From assembly GCF_016899955.1 (NCBI RefSeq), contig NZ_JACJJL010000003.1, positions 186,001-250,000 on the forward strand: DNA of 64,000 nt, written 5' to 3'. Under the pieces are notes generated by a model, which ran no database searches, was not told the origin of the DNA, and saw only the letters and a program-made list of their open reading frames with translations. Below are positions 1 through 8,391 of the stretch, piece after piece (the stretch's first letter is position 1; each line of letters opens with the position of its first letter). Origin of the DNA: Marseilla massiliensis (GTDB taxonomy: Bacteria > Bacteroidota > Bacteroidia > Bacteroidales > Bacteroidaceae). The position numbers and the translations under genes are program-made.

Positions 1-1
1 G

Positions 2-550
2 GAGGTAAAAAAGATAATATACGACGACAGAAGCCTAAGCGTTGAGACGATACCATTGAACCACCGTGTGCCTTGCTGTGGCTTTTTGTTCAAGGAAAAG
101 CCAACGCTGCCACATATCAGAAGAGACATGATTGACTATTACGGCATACCCGAAAGTCAGATTAACAACATAAAGAACGGTATGGACTGGGTGATGGAAG
201 ACGGCGACGTCATTCCGAACTCAAGGTTGGTAACCCCTGCAGATCCTGTCAGGAGCTATGCCTACTGCAGTGACACAAAGTATATGCCGCAGTTGAGCCA
301 GGTATTGCGAGGCGTCACCACACTTTACCATGAGAGCACTTATGGAGAGGACAACAAGAAAAATGCCGAGAAGTATTACCATTCCACAGCGTCGCAGGCC
401 GCCACGGTGGCCCGGGATGCCAATGTCGGCCAGCTGATTCTGGGGCATTTCTCAGCACGTTATAATGACGAAAGCATATTGCTGGAAGAGGCGAAAAGTA
501 TCTTTGCCAATGCCTTTTTGGCAAAAGAAATGGCCATATTCAACGTATGA
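2..550 (+). CDS. rnz: Ribonuclease Z, C-terminal part (5' end outside window)
   Basis: This is the 3' part of tRNase Z, the metallo-beta-lactamase-fold endonuclease that removes 3' trailers from tRNA precursors. The reading frame is already open at base 2, so the start lies upstream of the window. The visible 182 residues include LNHRVPCCGF, a HEST motif (YHESTYGED) and the late metal-binding segment LGHFSARY, all in the order typical of bacterial RNase Z. The tail ends a few residues after the last conserved block, so the C-terminus looks complete. Any internal TTG or ATG start would cut the fold and is not believed. The identification rests on these motifs and is secure; the 5' half cannot be judged. 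Confidence 0.93.
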   Translation, partial: EVKKIIYDDRSLSVETIPLNHRVPCCGFLFKEKPTLPHIRRDMIDYYGIPESQINNIKNGMDWVMEDGDVIPNSRLVTPADPVRSYAYCSDTKYMPQLSQVLRGVTTLYHESTYGEDNKKNAEKYYHSTASQAATVARDANVGQLILGHFSARYNDESILLEEAKSIFANAFLAKEMAIFNV

Positions 551-583
551 ATTGCCATAATATTGTGTTTTCCCGAAATAAAT

Positions 584-614
584 TTTGTAGTTTGCAAGGA
601 AAATATTATATTTG
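584..614 (+). promoter_or_regulatory. Bacteroidetes-type promoter
   Basis: TTTG at 584-587 and TATATTTG at 607-614 are separated by 19 bases, which matches the sigma-ABfr consensus TTTG-N19-21-TAnnTTTG. It lies 20 bases upstream of the ATG at 635 and so gives a short leader for the small secreted protein gene and the coupled L,D-transpeptidase. Confidence 0.75.
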
Positions 615-634
615 CAAACAAAAGGCAGAGATTT

Positions 635-949
635 ATGAAAAGATATATATTGGCAATGGCATTCATCATCATGTGCGCTGTGACATGTCCGCTTACGGTC
701 GCAGCGTGGGATTATGATCCAGACATTCAAGAGCAGATGGATGCCGACAACATAAACATTACTGTGAATGGTATGACTTTGAATGTTGCCGGGGCCAGTG
801 GGCAGGTGCTCGAAGTCGTTTCGCTTACAGGCAGAAAAGTGGCATCAGTAAAGATAGAAAGCCAATCGCAACGTGTTGAACTTAATATTCCTAAAGGTTG
901 TTATATCTTGAAGATAGGGAAGGTCGTACGGAAAGTGTCACTTCGTTGA
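635..949 (+). CDS. Small secreted protein, mostly a T9SS-sorting-domain-like fold
   Basis: The 104-aa product starts with a clear signal peptide (MKRYILAMAF..., cleavage probably near VAA-WD). The ATG at 635 is chosen because it opens the signal peptide and sits just after a consensus promoter; upstream in-frame codons lie in the promoter. After a short linker the remaining 65 residues have the pattern of the type A C-terminal sorting domain of type IX secretion substrates: GQVLEVVSLTGRKVASV, then a beta strand, then GCYILKIGKVVRKV at the very C-terminus. There is almost no cargo before this domain. Function unknown; it could be a free CTD-like protein or a structural homologue unrelated to secretion. 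The last 51 bases overlap the next gene in another frame. Confidence 0.6.
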   Translation: MKRYILAMAFIIMCAVTCPLTVAAWDYDPDIQEQMDADNINITVNGMTLNVAGASGQVLEVVSLTGRKVASVKIESQSQRVELNIPKGCYILKIGKVVRKVSLR

Positions 950-2496
950 TACTGACATGCATAATTGCCTTTCTCTTTTCCGCGTGCAGCGACAGGCCCG
1001 AGAATACTAATAAAGATATTACCATCGAGGCGTTTTCAGGTTTGAGGACGCCTGTTTTTTCTTTGCGTAATAGTGAAATAAGGCATCAGGTGGAGAGTAT
1101 GTGCTACTCCTTTAAGCCTGAATTTGCCGGAGACAGGTTTGCGAACAACTATTATTTGGCCGGAGGAGATTATCTGTGGATAGATCGCAGCGGCGTGGAT
1201 GGTTGTGCAGACACCCTGCTGTCGGTGTTAAGGACAGTCGCAGATGTAGGCTTTGACGAGCGTTCCTTTTTCGTAGACGCCATAGAGTCGGACCTCGAAA
1301 AGGTACGCAACCTCGAGTTTGACGATTCTGTCAATATCATTAGCCATGTGTTCGCCCGTTTGGAATACAACCTCACCCGAGCATGCATGAGGTATTATAT
1401 AGGCATGCGTTATGGTTTTGTCAACCCGACCTACCTTTTCAACCATCTTGATACGCTCGACGATTCGTCGGACTCTGCCACTCCCCGGTTCGAGAAGTTG
1501 TTTGACATAGACATCGAACACCCGGGTAAAAAAGACGTAGAGCATGTGTTGAACAGTATTAGGGGGCATGAGCTTGGAATGCTGTTTGACAAGATTGAAC
1601 CCGATTCTTATTTGTATTCACAGCTCAAAAAGCAACTCGCCTTGGCCTCGGGCAGCGCCCGTAACACAGTGATTTGCAACATGGAACGTTGCAGGTGGCG
1701 CATGGCCGATGGCTTGCAGGATGTGAACAAAAGAGTGATAGTCAACATACCGGCATTCCATCTCTACGCATACGGTGACGGCAAGGCCATCGACATGCGA
1801 ATAGGTTGCGGTACGCGCAAGACCAAGACGCCCCTTCTGTCGAGTTGCATTAACCGTATGGATGTCAATCCGGTGTGGAACATACCGATGAGCATTATCC
1901 GTAAGGATATAGCACCGCGCGCAACCGACACCGCTTACTTTGCCAGAAACAGGTATTATGTGGTAGAGCGGAAGACGGGCGAGCGGGTGGCGCAGAGTGA
2001 TGTCACCACGTCAATGCTCGAGAGTGGCGACTACCGTGTCGTGCAGGAGGGTGGCGAAGGCAATTCGCTGGGCAGAATCATCTTCAGGTTTCCGAACGAT
2101 TTCTCGGTGTTTCTGCACGACACATCGAGCAAAGGGGTGTTCACGCGCAACATCCGCAGCGTTTCCCATGGTTGCGTGAGGGTTCAGGAGCCATTTGCGC
2201 TGGCCGAGTTCTTGCTTGGCGACGTCGACGAATGGCAGCTTGACAAGTTGCGTATATCAATGGGGATTCCGCCGACAACCTTGCGGGGACAGCGTTATGT
2301 AGACGATAGCGACGGCGAAGCACCCTCGCTTGTAAGGTCGCTTAAGGTAGAGCCGTGCGTTCCGTTGTACATCGTTTACTACACAATGTTTGCTGATACC
2401 GACGGGCGCTTGTGTACATACAATGACATCTATGGGTTTGATGATGTGATTTTCAACAACATTAAACCTTTGGTTGTCCCGGGCGTCAAAAAATAA
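898..2496 (+). CDS. L,D-transpeptidase (YkuD/YcbB type), probable lipoprotein
   Basis: Predicted cell-envelope enzyme that makes 3-3 peptidoglycan cross-links or attaches proteins to peptidoglycan. The N-terminus has a hydrophobic stretch ending in a lipobox-like FSAC (Cys about residue 30). A large YcbB-like scaffold region follows, then the YkuD catalytic domain with the signature HDTSSKG...SVSHGCVRV, whose catalytic Cys is near residue 426. Size (about 530 aa) fits the YcbB family. The start is uncertain: TTG at 898 gives a charged region before the membrane segment but overlaps the upstream gene by 51 bases, while TTG at 946 overlaps the upstream stop as TTGA, as in translational coupling. 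It is probably cotranscribed with the upstream gene. Confidence 0.85.
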   Translation: MLYLEDREGRTESVTSLILTCIIAFLFSACSDRPENTNKDITIEAFSGLRTPVFSLRNSEIRHQVESMCYSFKPEFAGDRFANNYYLAGGDYLWIDRSGVDGCADTLLSVLRTVADVGFDERSFFVDAIESDLEKVRNLEFDDSVNIISHVFARLEYNLTRACMRYYIGMRYGFVNPTYLFNHLDTLDDSSDSATPRFEKLFDIDIEHPGKKDVEHVLNSIRGHELGMLFDKIEPDSYLYSQLKKQLALASGSARNTVICNMERCRWRMADGLQDVNKRVIVNIPAFHLYAYGDGKAIDMRIGCGTRKTKTPLLSSCINRMDVNPVWNIPMSIIRKDIAPRATDTAYFARNRYYVVERKTGERVAQSDVTTSMLESGDYRVVQEGGEGNSLGRIIFRFPNDFSVFLHDTSSKGVFTRNIRSVSHGCVRVQEPFALAEFLLGDVDEWQLDKLRISMGIPPTTLRGQRYVDDSDGEAPSLVRSLKVEPCVPLYIVYYTMFADTDGRLCTYNDIYGFDDVIFNNIKPLVVPGVKK

Positions 2497-2501
2497 AGCA
2501 A

Positions 2502-3053
2502 GTGGGAACAATTGATGAGAAGCAGATCGTCAGGCTATTGTCAGCGCCCGAAACACAACGTAAGGGCTTTGAAATAGTTGTGCGCCAATACAGCGAGCAG
2601 TTGTATTGGCAGGTCAGGCGTATTGTTTTGACCCACGAAGATGCCAATGACGTGATGCAGAACACATTTGTCAAGGCCTGGAGTCACCTCGATTCGTTCC
2701 GCAACGACTCAAAGCTCTCAACGTGGCTTTACAGGATAGCAATAAACGAAAGCCTGGATTTCATGCGCAGGAAGAAAAACATGGATGCGGTAAGTGCCGA
2801 CGATGCCGATACGGGAGTTGCCAACATGCTGCTTGCCGACAAGTATTTTGATGGCGATCAGACCCAGGCCATGTTGCAACAAGCCATTGCTCAGTTGCCC
2901 GACGTGCAGCGTACTGTTTTCAATCTCCGTTACTTTGAAAACATGAAATACAGCGAGATAAGCAAGATTCTGTCTACTTCCGAAGGGGCACTGAAGGCCT
3001 CATACCATATCGCAGTGAAGAAAATAACCGACTATTTTAAATTGCATGATTAA
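2502..3053 (+). CDS. ECF-type RNA polymerase sigma factor
   Basis: The 183-aa protein has the two-domain layout of sigma-70 family extracytoplasmic-function factors. Region 2 spans about residues 25-95, with DANDVMQNTFVKAW and STWLYRIAINESLDF. Region 4 is at about 128-180, with LPDVQRTVFNLRYFE and the helix-turn-helix KYSEISKIL. The likely start is the GTG at 2502, six bases after the previous stop, so it may be read from the transpeptidase transcript. The next genes encode a membrane protein of anti-sigma type and a secreted protein, which makes a typical Bacteroidales sigma/anti-sigma/effector cluster. Regulation by envelope stress is inference from this context. Confidence 0.9.
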   Translation: MGTIDEKQIVRLLSAPETQRKGFEIVVRQYSEQLYWQVRRIVLTHEDANDVMQNTFVKAWSHLDSFRNDSKLSTWLYRIAINESLDFMRRKKNMDAVSADDADTGVANMLLADKYFDGDQTQAMLQQAIAQLPDVQRTVFNLRYFENMKYSEISKILSTSEGALKASYHIAVKKITDYFKLHD

Positions 3054-3095
3054 ACCATCAGTGCCTTTATGCGTCAAACACATAAAGGATAAATC

Positions 3096-3479
3096 ATGAT
3101 GGAGAGAGAAGAATATATCAGAAGTAGGGCAGGCAAAGAGAACCCGTTCCGTGTTCCCGAAGGCTATTTCGAAGGATTGGCCTCGCAGGTGATGGCCAAT
3201 TTGCCCGATCGCGATGCAGCTCCGGTGCGTACAGCACGGACTTACAGGCTGCGGTTGCGGGCTTGGATATGTACGGCTGCTTGTGTTTGCATCGGTATGT
3301 TTGGCGCTGTTATGTATTTTGCCGATAGTGGCAATGTTGGCGTAAGCGCGCCAGACAGCAGCGTGGCCGCCGATGCTCAGTCGGCCAGCTATGATAGTTA
3401 TGATGAGGCTGTGGCCGATTACATGATGATTGACAACGCCGACATCTATGCGTATCTCACAGATTCCTCTTTTGAGTAA
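3096..3479 (+). CDS. Probable anti-sigma factor-like single-pass membrane protein
   Basis: The 127-aa product has a basic N-terminal cytoplasmic part with NPFRVPEGYFEGL, a motif common in small proteins next to Bacteroidetes ECF sigma factors. One transmembrane helix follows at about residues 55-75, then a short acidic periplasmic tail. It lies 42 bases downstream of the sigma gene on the same strand. There is no recognisable zinc-anti-sigma motif. Function as sigma inhibitor is inferred from position and topology; it could instead be an unrelated envelope protein. Confidence 0.6.
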   Translation: MMEREEYIRSRAGKENPFRVPEGYFEGLASQVMANLPDRDAAPVRTARTYRLRLRAWICTAACVCIGMFGAVMYFADSGNVGVSAPDSSVAADAQSASYDSYDEAVADYMMIDNADIYAYLTDSSFE

Positions 3480-3532
3480 AGGCCATGTAAGGCCATCACA
3501 TTCTATTTTATGGTTAAAGATATTTAGTAATT

Positions 3533-3991
3533 ATGATTAGCAAGCGTAGTATATTCATATTGTTGATGGCATTTGTGGTTGCCATGCAGACACATGCGCA
3601 AGATAAGCGCCCCAAATTCTCACCCGAGAAGTTCAAGGCCGACATGGAGCAGTTTATCGTCAAGGAGGCTTGCCTGACGCCCGAGGAGTCGGCAAAGTTC
3701 TTTCCTGTCTACGACGAGATGCAGAAGAAGCAGCGCGCCGTGTTCAGCAGGATGCGCCGGATGGGGCGTGTTAAGCCGACTGACGAGGAGGGATGCCGAG
3801 AGGCAATAGAAAAGCGCGACCGCCTGGAGCTCGACTTAAAGCAAATTCAACAGACGTATCACAATAAAATGATGACCATAATACCGGCCAGCAAGCTGTT
3901 TGATGTCATTAAGGCCGAAGACAAGTTTCACAGAAGAATGATGAACAGATACAATCGTCCTCAGCGTCAGAACAAGCATAAAGACAACTAA
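3533..3991 (+). CDS. Secreted helical protein, Spy/CpxP-like in layout
   Basis: The 152-aa protein has a good signal peptide (ISKRSIFILLMAFVVAMQTHAQ, cleaved after HA). The mature part is highly charged and helical, with an LTPEESAKFFPVYDEMQKKQR segment and many Arg, Lys and Met residues. This resembles the LTxxQ-type periplasmic proteins of the Spy/CpxP group, but no exact LTxxQ repeat is present. It closes the sigma/anti-sigma cluster and is followed by a strong terminator. A role in envelope homeostasis is inference. Confidence 0.65.
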   Translation: MISKRSIFILLMAFVVAMQTHAQDKRPKFSPEKFKADMEQFIVKEACLTPEESAKFFPVYDEMQKKQRAVFSRMRRMGRVKPTDEEGCREAIEKRDRLELDLKQIQQTYHNKMMTIIPASKLFDVIKAEDKFHRRMMNRYNRPQRQNKHKDN

Positions 3992-4052
3992 CGTTTGTTC
4001 TTTCGTCGCATAGCGAGGGCATGGTTTCATTAAAGTGTAATTATATTTTTGT

Positions 4053-4095
4053 AATGGCATAGCCACGGCGCCGTGGCTATGCCATTGTTTTTTTG
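4053..4095 (+). terminator. Rho-independent terminator built from a perfect palindrome
   Basis: Bases 4053-4069 and 4070-4086 are exact reverse complements with no spacer (AATGGCATAGCCACGGC and its complement), followed by G and a run of eight T. It ends the sigma-cluster transcript about 60 bases after the last stop codon. Confidence 0.8.
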
Positions 4096-4366
4096 CCTTT
4101 GTAATTATGTGGTTCCGGCGTTGCCGCCAATTGCGCTTGCATTGTAAGCGGGTCGGGGCCAGCCTGATGCCGTACGCTAATGGCCCGGTTGTCGACGGTG
4201 CTTGGGCAGGCGTGCCACCGGCACGGGCGGCAACCATAGGCTCGGCCCTGCCCACTGCCAACCTGGCGTGGCCGCCATGCCCAGCCGGTAAGCCCAGCCT
4301 GCATGGTCATGACAATCTGCACCGAAAGTATGTCTCAGCCGTGCAATCGGGCAACGAGGTCTCCTT
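4096..4366. other. Intergenic region without a recognised gene
   Basis: This GC-rich spacer lies between the terminator and the 3' end of mltG. Open frames here have no recognisable protein features. I see no tRNA, repeat array or promoter. Confidence 0.5.
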
Positions 4367-5392
4367 TCACTTTATGCCCCTTTTGTTCAACGCCTCCGAA
4401 TACCTGGCCGCATTCTTCAAGTGCTCTTCATACGTTTTGGCAAAGTTGTGCGTTCCCGAGAAATCCTCCTTGGCGCACATATACAGGTAGTCGTGGTCAA
4501 CGTGGTTGAGCACGGCGTCTATGCCGGCTATCGAAGCCACCTTGATTGGCCCGGGGGGCAGTCCGGTATTTTTGTACGTGTTATACGGGCTGTCGATATA
4601 CAGCAATTTGTGGTAAATGCGGCGCAAACCAAAGTCTTTCCATGCAAATTTGATGGTCGGGTCGGCTTGAAGGGGCATGCCCGCCTTTATGCGGTTGTAA
4701 TACATGCCGGCAATCATGGGCTTCTCGGCGTTGTTGGCTGTCTCCTCGTCGATGATGCTTGCCATCGTGGCCACCTGCACGGCATTCATCCCCATGGCCT
4801 CGGCCTTCTGCCTGCGCTCTTCGTTCCAGAAGTCGCGGTGCTCCTTTTTCATGCGTTCCATAAACTTGTCCATGCTCACATTCCAGTATATGCTGTATGT
4901 GTTGGGTATGAACAGCGCAACTACAGTCGTTGTGTCGTAACCGTATTTGGCGCAGAAAGCCGAGTCTTTGAGTGATTTTGCTATCGTGGCACTGTCAATC
5001 ATCAGCTTGCCAGACAGCAGCTTGGCCAGCCGTTCGGTTGTGCGTGCCTCGGGTATCGTGAGGCTTATTGGCGACTGAACGCCGTTCTTAATGTGCCTGA
5101 ACACCATGAAAGCCCCTTCGCCGGGGTTTATTGCGTAGCGTCCGGTGTGTATGTTTTGTCCGTATTCGCTGTGGCGGGCCAGAGTCCTGAAGCCGGTTAG
5201 CGAATGATAGTTGGCCACGTCGGCCAGCTTGGCAAACACGGAGTCTTGTGTGTCATCATCATCGATATAAACGTATTGCACCGTTTCTTTGTTCGAGAAA
5301 TCGGAAAAGAAGTAATAGTATAGCGCGCCTATTATCAATAATATGCACGCAAAGGCGGTATAAAGGTAAAGCCTTGATTTCTTTGATTTCAT
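4367..5392 (-). CDS. mltG: Endolytic murein transglycosylase MltG (YceG family)
   Basis: A 341-aa inner-membrane enzyme that cleaves nascent glycan strands. It has a basic N-terminus, one transmembrane helix at about residues 8-30, a LysM-like part and the YceG catalytic domain with IPEARTTERLAKLL, FIPNTYSIYW, ADPTIKFAW and TGLPPGPI. The family signature ASI-x-E-x-ET appears here as ASIIDEET (residues 211-218), with Asp at the first acidic position. Start ATG at 5392 gives the proper membrane anchor. It is transcribed alone leftwards, with a TATCTTTG promoter element upstream. Confidence 0.92.
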   Translation of the reverse strand: MKSKKSRLYLYTAFACILLIIGALYYYFFSDFSNKETVQYVYIDDDDTQDSVFAKLADVANYHSLTGFRTLARHSEYGQNIHTGRYAINPGEGAFMVFRHIKNGVQSPISLTIPEARTTERLAKLLSGKLMIDSATIAKSLKDSAFCAKYGYDTTTVVALFIPNTYSIYWNVSMDKFMERMKKEHRDFWNEERRQKAEAMGMNAVQVATMASIIDEETANNAEKPMIAGMYYNRIKAGMPLQADPTIKFAWKDFGLRRIYHKLLYIDSPYNTYKNTGLPPGPIKVASIAGIDAVLNHVDHDYLYMCAKEDFSGTHNFAKTYEEHLKNAARYSEALNKRGIK

Positions 5393-5416
5393 GTGTCTGA
5401 AGATTGATTAACGCGG

Positions 5417-5448
5417 CAAAGATACACCATTTTTCAAAATCGAGGAAA
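5417..5448 (-). promoter_or_regulatory. Promoter for mltG
   Basis: On the minus strand, TATCTTTG (5417-5424) matches the -7 consensus TAnnTTTG. A TTTC (5445-5448) lies 20 bases upstream as an imperfect -33 element. The distance to the ATG is about 25 bases. Confidence 0.55.
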
Positions 5449-5637
5449 TGTTTTGCGGTTTTTTTGCTGCCACTGCTGCCCAATATTTCCATTGCCGGCC
5501 GTGCTGTTGCACAGCGTAATAGGGCGAGTCGCGATGTGGCGGATGCTGCAAGCGCTCCTTGTCATGCTAATTTATTTGGCACAAGGTAGCCGGTTAAGCT
5601 AAAAAAGCCCATGCTATTGAGTTTTTATTTATATATG

Positions 5638-5670
5638 ATTGCCGTTAAGTTGTTTTTTTTCGTAATTTTG
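5638..5670 (+). promoter_or_regulatory. Promoter for malQ
   Basis: TAATTTTG at 5663-5670 fits the -7 consensus. ATTG at 5638-5641, with a 21-base spacer, is a three-of-four match to the -33 element. The malQ start lies 24 bases further on. Confidence 0.55.
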
Positions 5671-5694
5671 CATTGACGAAACGATGATGGAGTG

Positions 5695-8391
5695 ATGAAA
5701 CTACGATTTAGTCTAAAATATCTCACAGAATGGGGTGAGAGCCTGTTTGTCGTCATAGAGTATGTCTGTTCAGACGGGCGTTCGCGTCGGAGCGAAGTCC
5801 GCATGGACACTGCCGACGGGTGCCTCTGGGCGGTAGAGACGTCTGCCATTGACTCGCGTCGCCATCCGGTCACCATGTTCAAGTATGCATATCAGTTGCG
5901 CAACAACAATGGCGATGTGCTTAGGGAGGAGTGGAATCTGATTCCGCGCATCATACCTTACCACGCATCAAACGATTACGTGATGCTTGACTCGTGGCGT
6001 GACATACCGCTGCAGCAACATCTATACACAAGCGCATATCTTGCCACTGTGCATGGAAGCATGGGCGAGAGGTTTGTGCCGCTCGACGTGGCATTGTTCC
6101 GCAAGACCATATTGTTTTCGGTGTCGGCCCCACAGTTGTCGAAAGGCCAGGCCGTGGCCTTGTGCGGCAGCCACCCCGTGCTTGGCAATTGGAGCACATC
6201 GCGCTATCTCAAGATGCAGTATTCGGGACAAACGATGTGGATGCTGCCCGTAAACGCCATTGGCATAGACAGGCAGCTCGAATACAAGTTTGTGGTTGTC
6301 AACGAAGAGACCGGCGATTTCGTGGCTTGGGAAGAAGGCAACAACAGGACTTTGGACAGCAGCCGGAGTGCCGACGGGCAAGTAACCGTGTGCGACGGCG
6401 GACTGCTCAGGGTGTGCGAGTCTATGTGGCGGGTGGCCGGCGTGGCTGTTCCCGTATTCTCGTTGCGCAGTGCCCACTCTTACGGCATAGGCGACTTTGG
6501 CGACCTGAAGCTGCTGGTAGACTGGGCCGTGGCAACGGGCATGAAGGCTATACGCACATTGCCCGTAAACGATACGGGGGCTTTCACGGGCCAGATGGCC
6601 GTTTGCCCCTACGACATAATGTCTGTAAATGCGCTCAATCCGGAATATGTTGACATCGATGCCCTGGGCGATTTGCCTGACAGGGCGGCCATGGTCACGT
6701 TTCACAAGCAGCGCATGGAGCTCAATGCCATGCGCGAGTGCAACCACCAGGCAGTGTGGCGCGTCAAGTCTTCGTTTCTTCGCATGTACTACAACGAGTT
6801 TGGCAGCGCGATAACCGGTTCCGACGGATATCGTGAGTTTGTGGATGCCAACCACCATTGGTTGGCCGACTATGCTGCTTATTGCCTGCTCTGTGAGGCC
6901 AATTCTTCTACCGACTGCAGCCGGTGGCCCGGGTTTGGTGAATACGACAAGAAGGCCGTCGACAGTTTCTGTGCCGAAAGGTGCAGCGAAGCCCGGTATA
7001 TTTTCTTCGTACAGTATCTGCTCCACCGCCAGCTGAAGGCCGCATCAGACTATGCGCGGGCCAACGGTGTGTTCCTGATGTGCGACATACCCATAGGCGT
7101 GGCGCGCAACAGCGTCGAGACATGGGTGCATCCCGGGCTGTTCAACCTCGACTCGCAGGCCGGGGCCATGCCCGACGCCGAATGGCCCAACGGGCAGAAC
7201 TGGGGCTTCCCCACGTTCAACTGGCAGGCAATGATGGCCGACGGATGCCGATGGTGGCGCGACCGCCTGGCCCGCATGTCGGCATATTTCGATGCCTTCA
7301 GCCTTGACCATGTGCTTGGCTTTTTCCGCATCTGGGAGATTCCCGCAGGCTCATTGTCGGGCCGCCTGGGCCATTTCTCGCCGTCGTTGCCATTTACGGC
7401 CGATGAGATAGAGCGCTTCGGACTGCGGTTCCGCAAGGTGTTGTTTACCAAGCCATTTGTCAACGACAAGGTGCTCGACCGTCTTTTCGGGCTGCATGCG
7501 CAGTATGTGCGCGACAACTTCCTCGTCGGCCGAGGGTACAACATATACGACTTGAGGCCGGAATACGACACCCAGGCCAAGGTGGCCAGGGCTTTTGAAG
7601 GCAAGTCCGACGAAAACAGCCTGTGGATTCGCGACGGGTTGATGCGCCTGCTCGAGGATGTGCTCTTTGTGGAAGACGCCCACCGCCAAGGCTGCTACCA
7701 TCCCCGGATATATGCCTACCGCGAACCCGTGTTCGAGGCCCTCGGCGATGACGACCGCGAGTCGTTCATGAGATTGTATGGCAATTATTTTGTGCAGCGC
7801 CATAATGCGTTCTGGGGATGGCGCGGCATGAAGGTGCTCGCCGCCATAACGGGCGGAACCGCCATGCTGGCTTGCGCCGAGACACTCGGGGCCATCCCCG
7901 ACTGCGTCGGGCCGGTGCTCGACTCACTGCGCATCCTCGACCTCGAGATTCAGTCGATGCCTAAGCAGGCCGGCATCGAGTTTGCCCATCTCAACGCCAA
8001 CAAATACCGTGGTGTGGCAACGTTTTCAACCCACGACATGGCCCCGATGAGGCTGTGGTGGGAAGAAAACCCCGAGCGCACGCAGAGATATTATGCAACC
8101 ATGTTGCAAAAAGACGGTCGTGCGCCGCTCAAGATGCCGGCATTCATAGCCGAGGAGGTAATAGCCCGCCATCTGTATTGCCCGTCGATGATGTGCATCA
8201 TGGCCCTGCAAGACTGGCTGGCTGTCGACGCCGGGCTTCACAACCCTGACACAAGGGCAGAGCGGATAAATGTGCCCGGTAGCGCGTTTTGCGGTTGGTC
8301 ATACCGCATGCACATCGACATAGAGCGGTTGGTGGGCGATGTGAAATTTAATGAAAAACTGAAATTGATGATAACACGAAGCAGACGATGA
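5695..8391 (+). CDS. malQ: 4-alpha-glucanotransferase (amylomaltase, GH77) with two N-terminal CBM20 modules
   Basis: Transfers alpha-1,4-glucan segments between maltooligosaccharides or onto glycogen-like acceptors. About the first 110 residues and residues 120-230 are two starch-binding CBM20 domains; the second has GSHPVLGNWS. The rest is a GH77 catalytic domain of the DPE2-like subgroup: SYGIGDFGDLKLL, CDIPIGVARNSVETW, nucleophile Asp in FSLDHVLGFFRIWEIP (about D538), acid/base Glu in CAETLG (about E729) and the third acid in STHDM (about D781). At 898 aa it is the size expected for CBM20-GH77 enzymes. ATG 5695 is preferred over the adjoining GTG at 5692. The stop overlaps the next gene as ATGA. 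Confidence 0.93.
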   Translation: MKLRFSLKYLTEWGESLFVVIEYVCSDGRSRRSEVRMDTADGCLWAVETSAIDSRRHPVTMFKYAYQLRNNNGDVLREEWNLIPRIIPYHASNDYVMLDSWRDIPLQQHLYTSAYLATVHGSMGERFVPLDVALFRKTILFSVSAPQLSKGQAVALCGSHPVLGNWSTSRYLKMQYSGQTMWMLPVNAIGIDRQLEYKFVVVNEETGDFVAWEEGNNRTLDSSRSADGQVTVCDGGLLRVCESMWRVAGVAVPVFSLRSAHSYGIGDFGDLKLLVDWAVATGMKAIRTLPVNDTGAFTGQMAVCPYDIMSVNALNPEYVDIDALGDLPDRAAMVTFHKQRMELNAMRECNHQAVWRVKSSFLRMYYNEFGSAITGSDGYREFVDANHHWLADYAAYCLLCEANSSTDCSRWPGFGEYDKKAVDSFCAERCSEARYIFFVQYLLHRQLKAASDYARANGVFLMCDIPIGVARNSVETWVHPGLFNLDSQAGAMPDAEWPNGQNWGFPTFNWQAMMADGCRWWRDRLARMSAYFDAFSLDHVLGFFRIWEIPAGSLSGRLGHFSPSLPFTADEIERFGLRFRKVLFTKPFVNDKVLDRLFGLHAQYVRDNFLVGRGYNIYDLRPEYDTQAKVARAFEGKSDENSLWIRDGLMRLLEDVLFVEDAHRQGCYHPRIYAYREPVFEALGDDDRESFMRLYGNYFVQRHNAFWGWRGMKVLAAITGGTAMLACAETLGAIPDCVGPVLDSLRILDLEIQSMPKQAGIEFAHLNANKYRGVATFSTHDMAPMRLWWEENPERTQRYYATMLQKDGRAPLKMPAFIAEEVIARHLYCPSMMCIMALQDWLAVDAGLHNPDTRAERINVPGSAFCGWSYRMHIDIERLVGDVKFNEKLKLMITRSRR

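Noticed and set aside
6022-7026. 334-codon frame opposite malQ
   Set aside because: Antisense shadow of a GC-rich gene, with no domain signal and no promoter.
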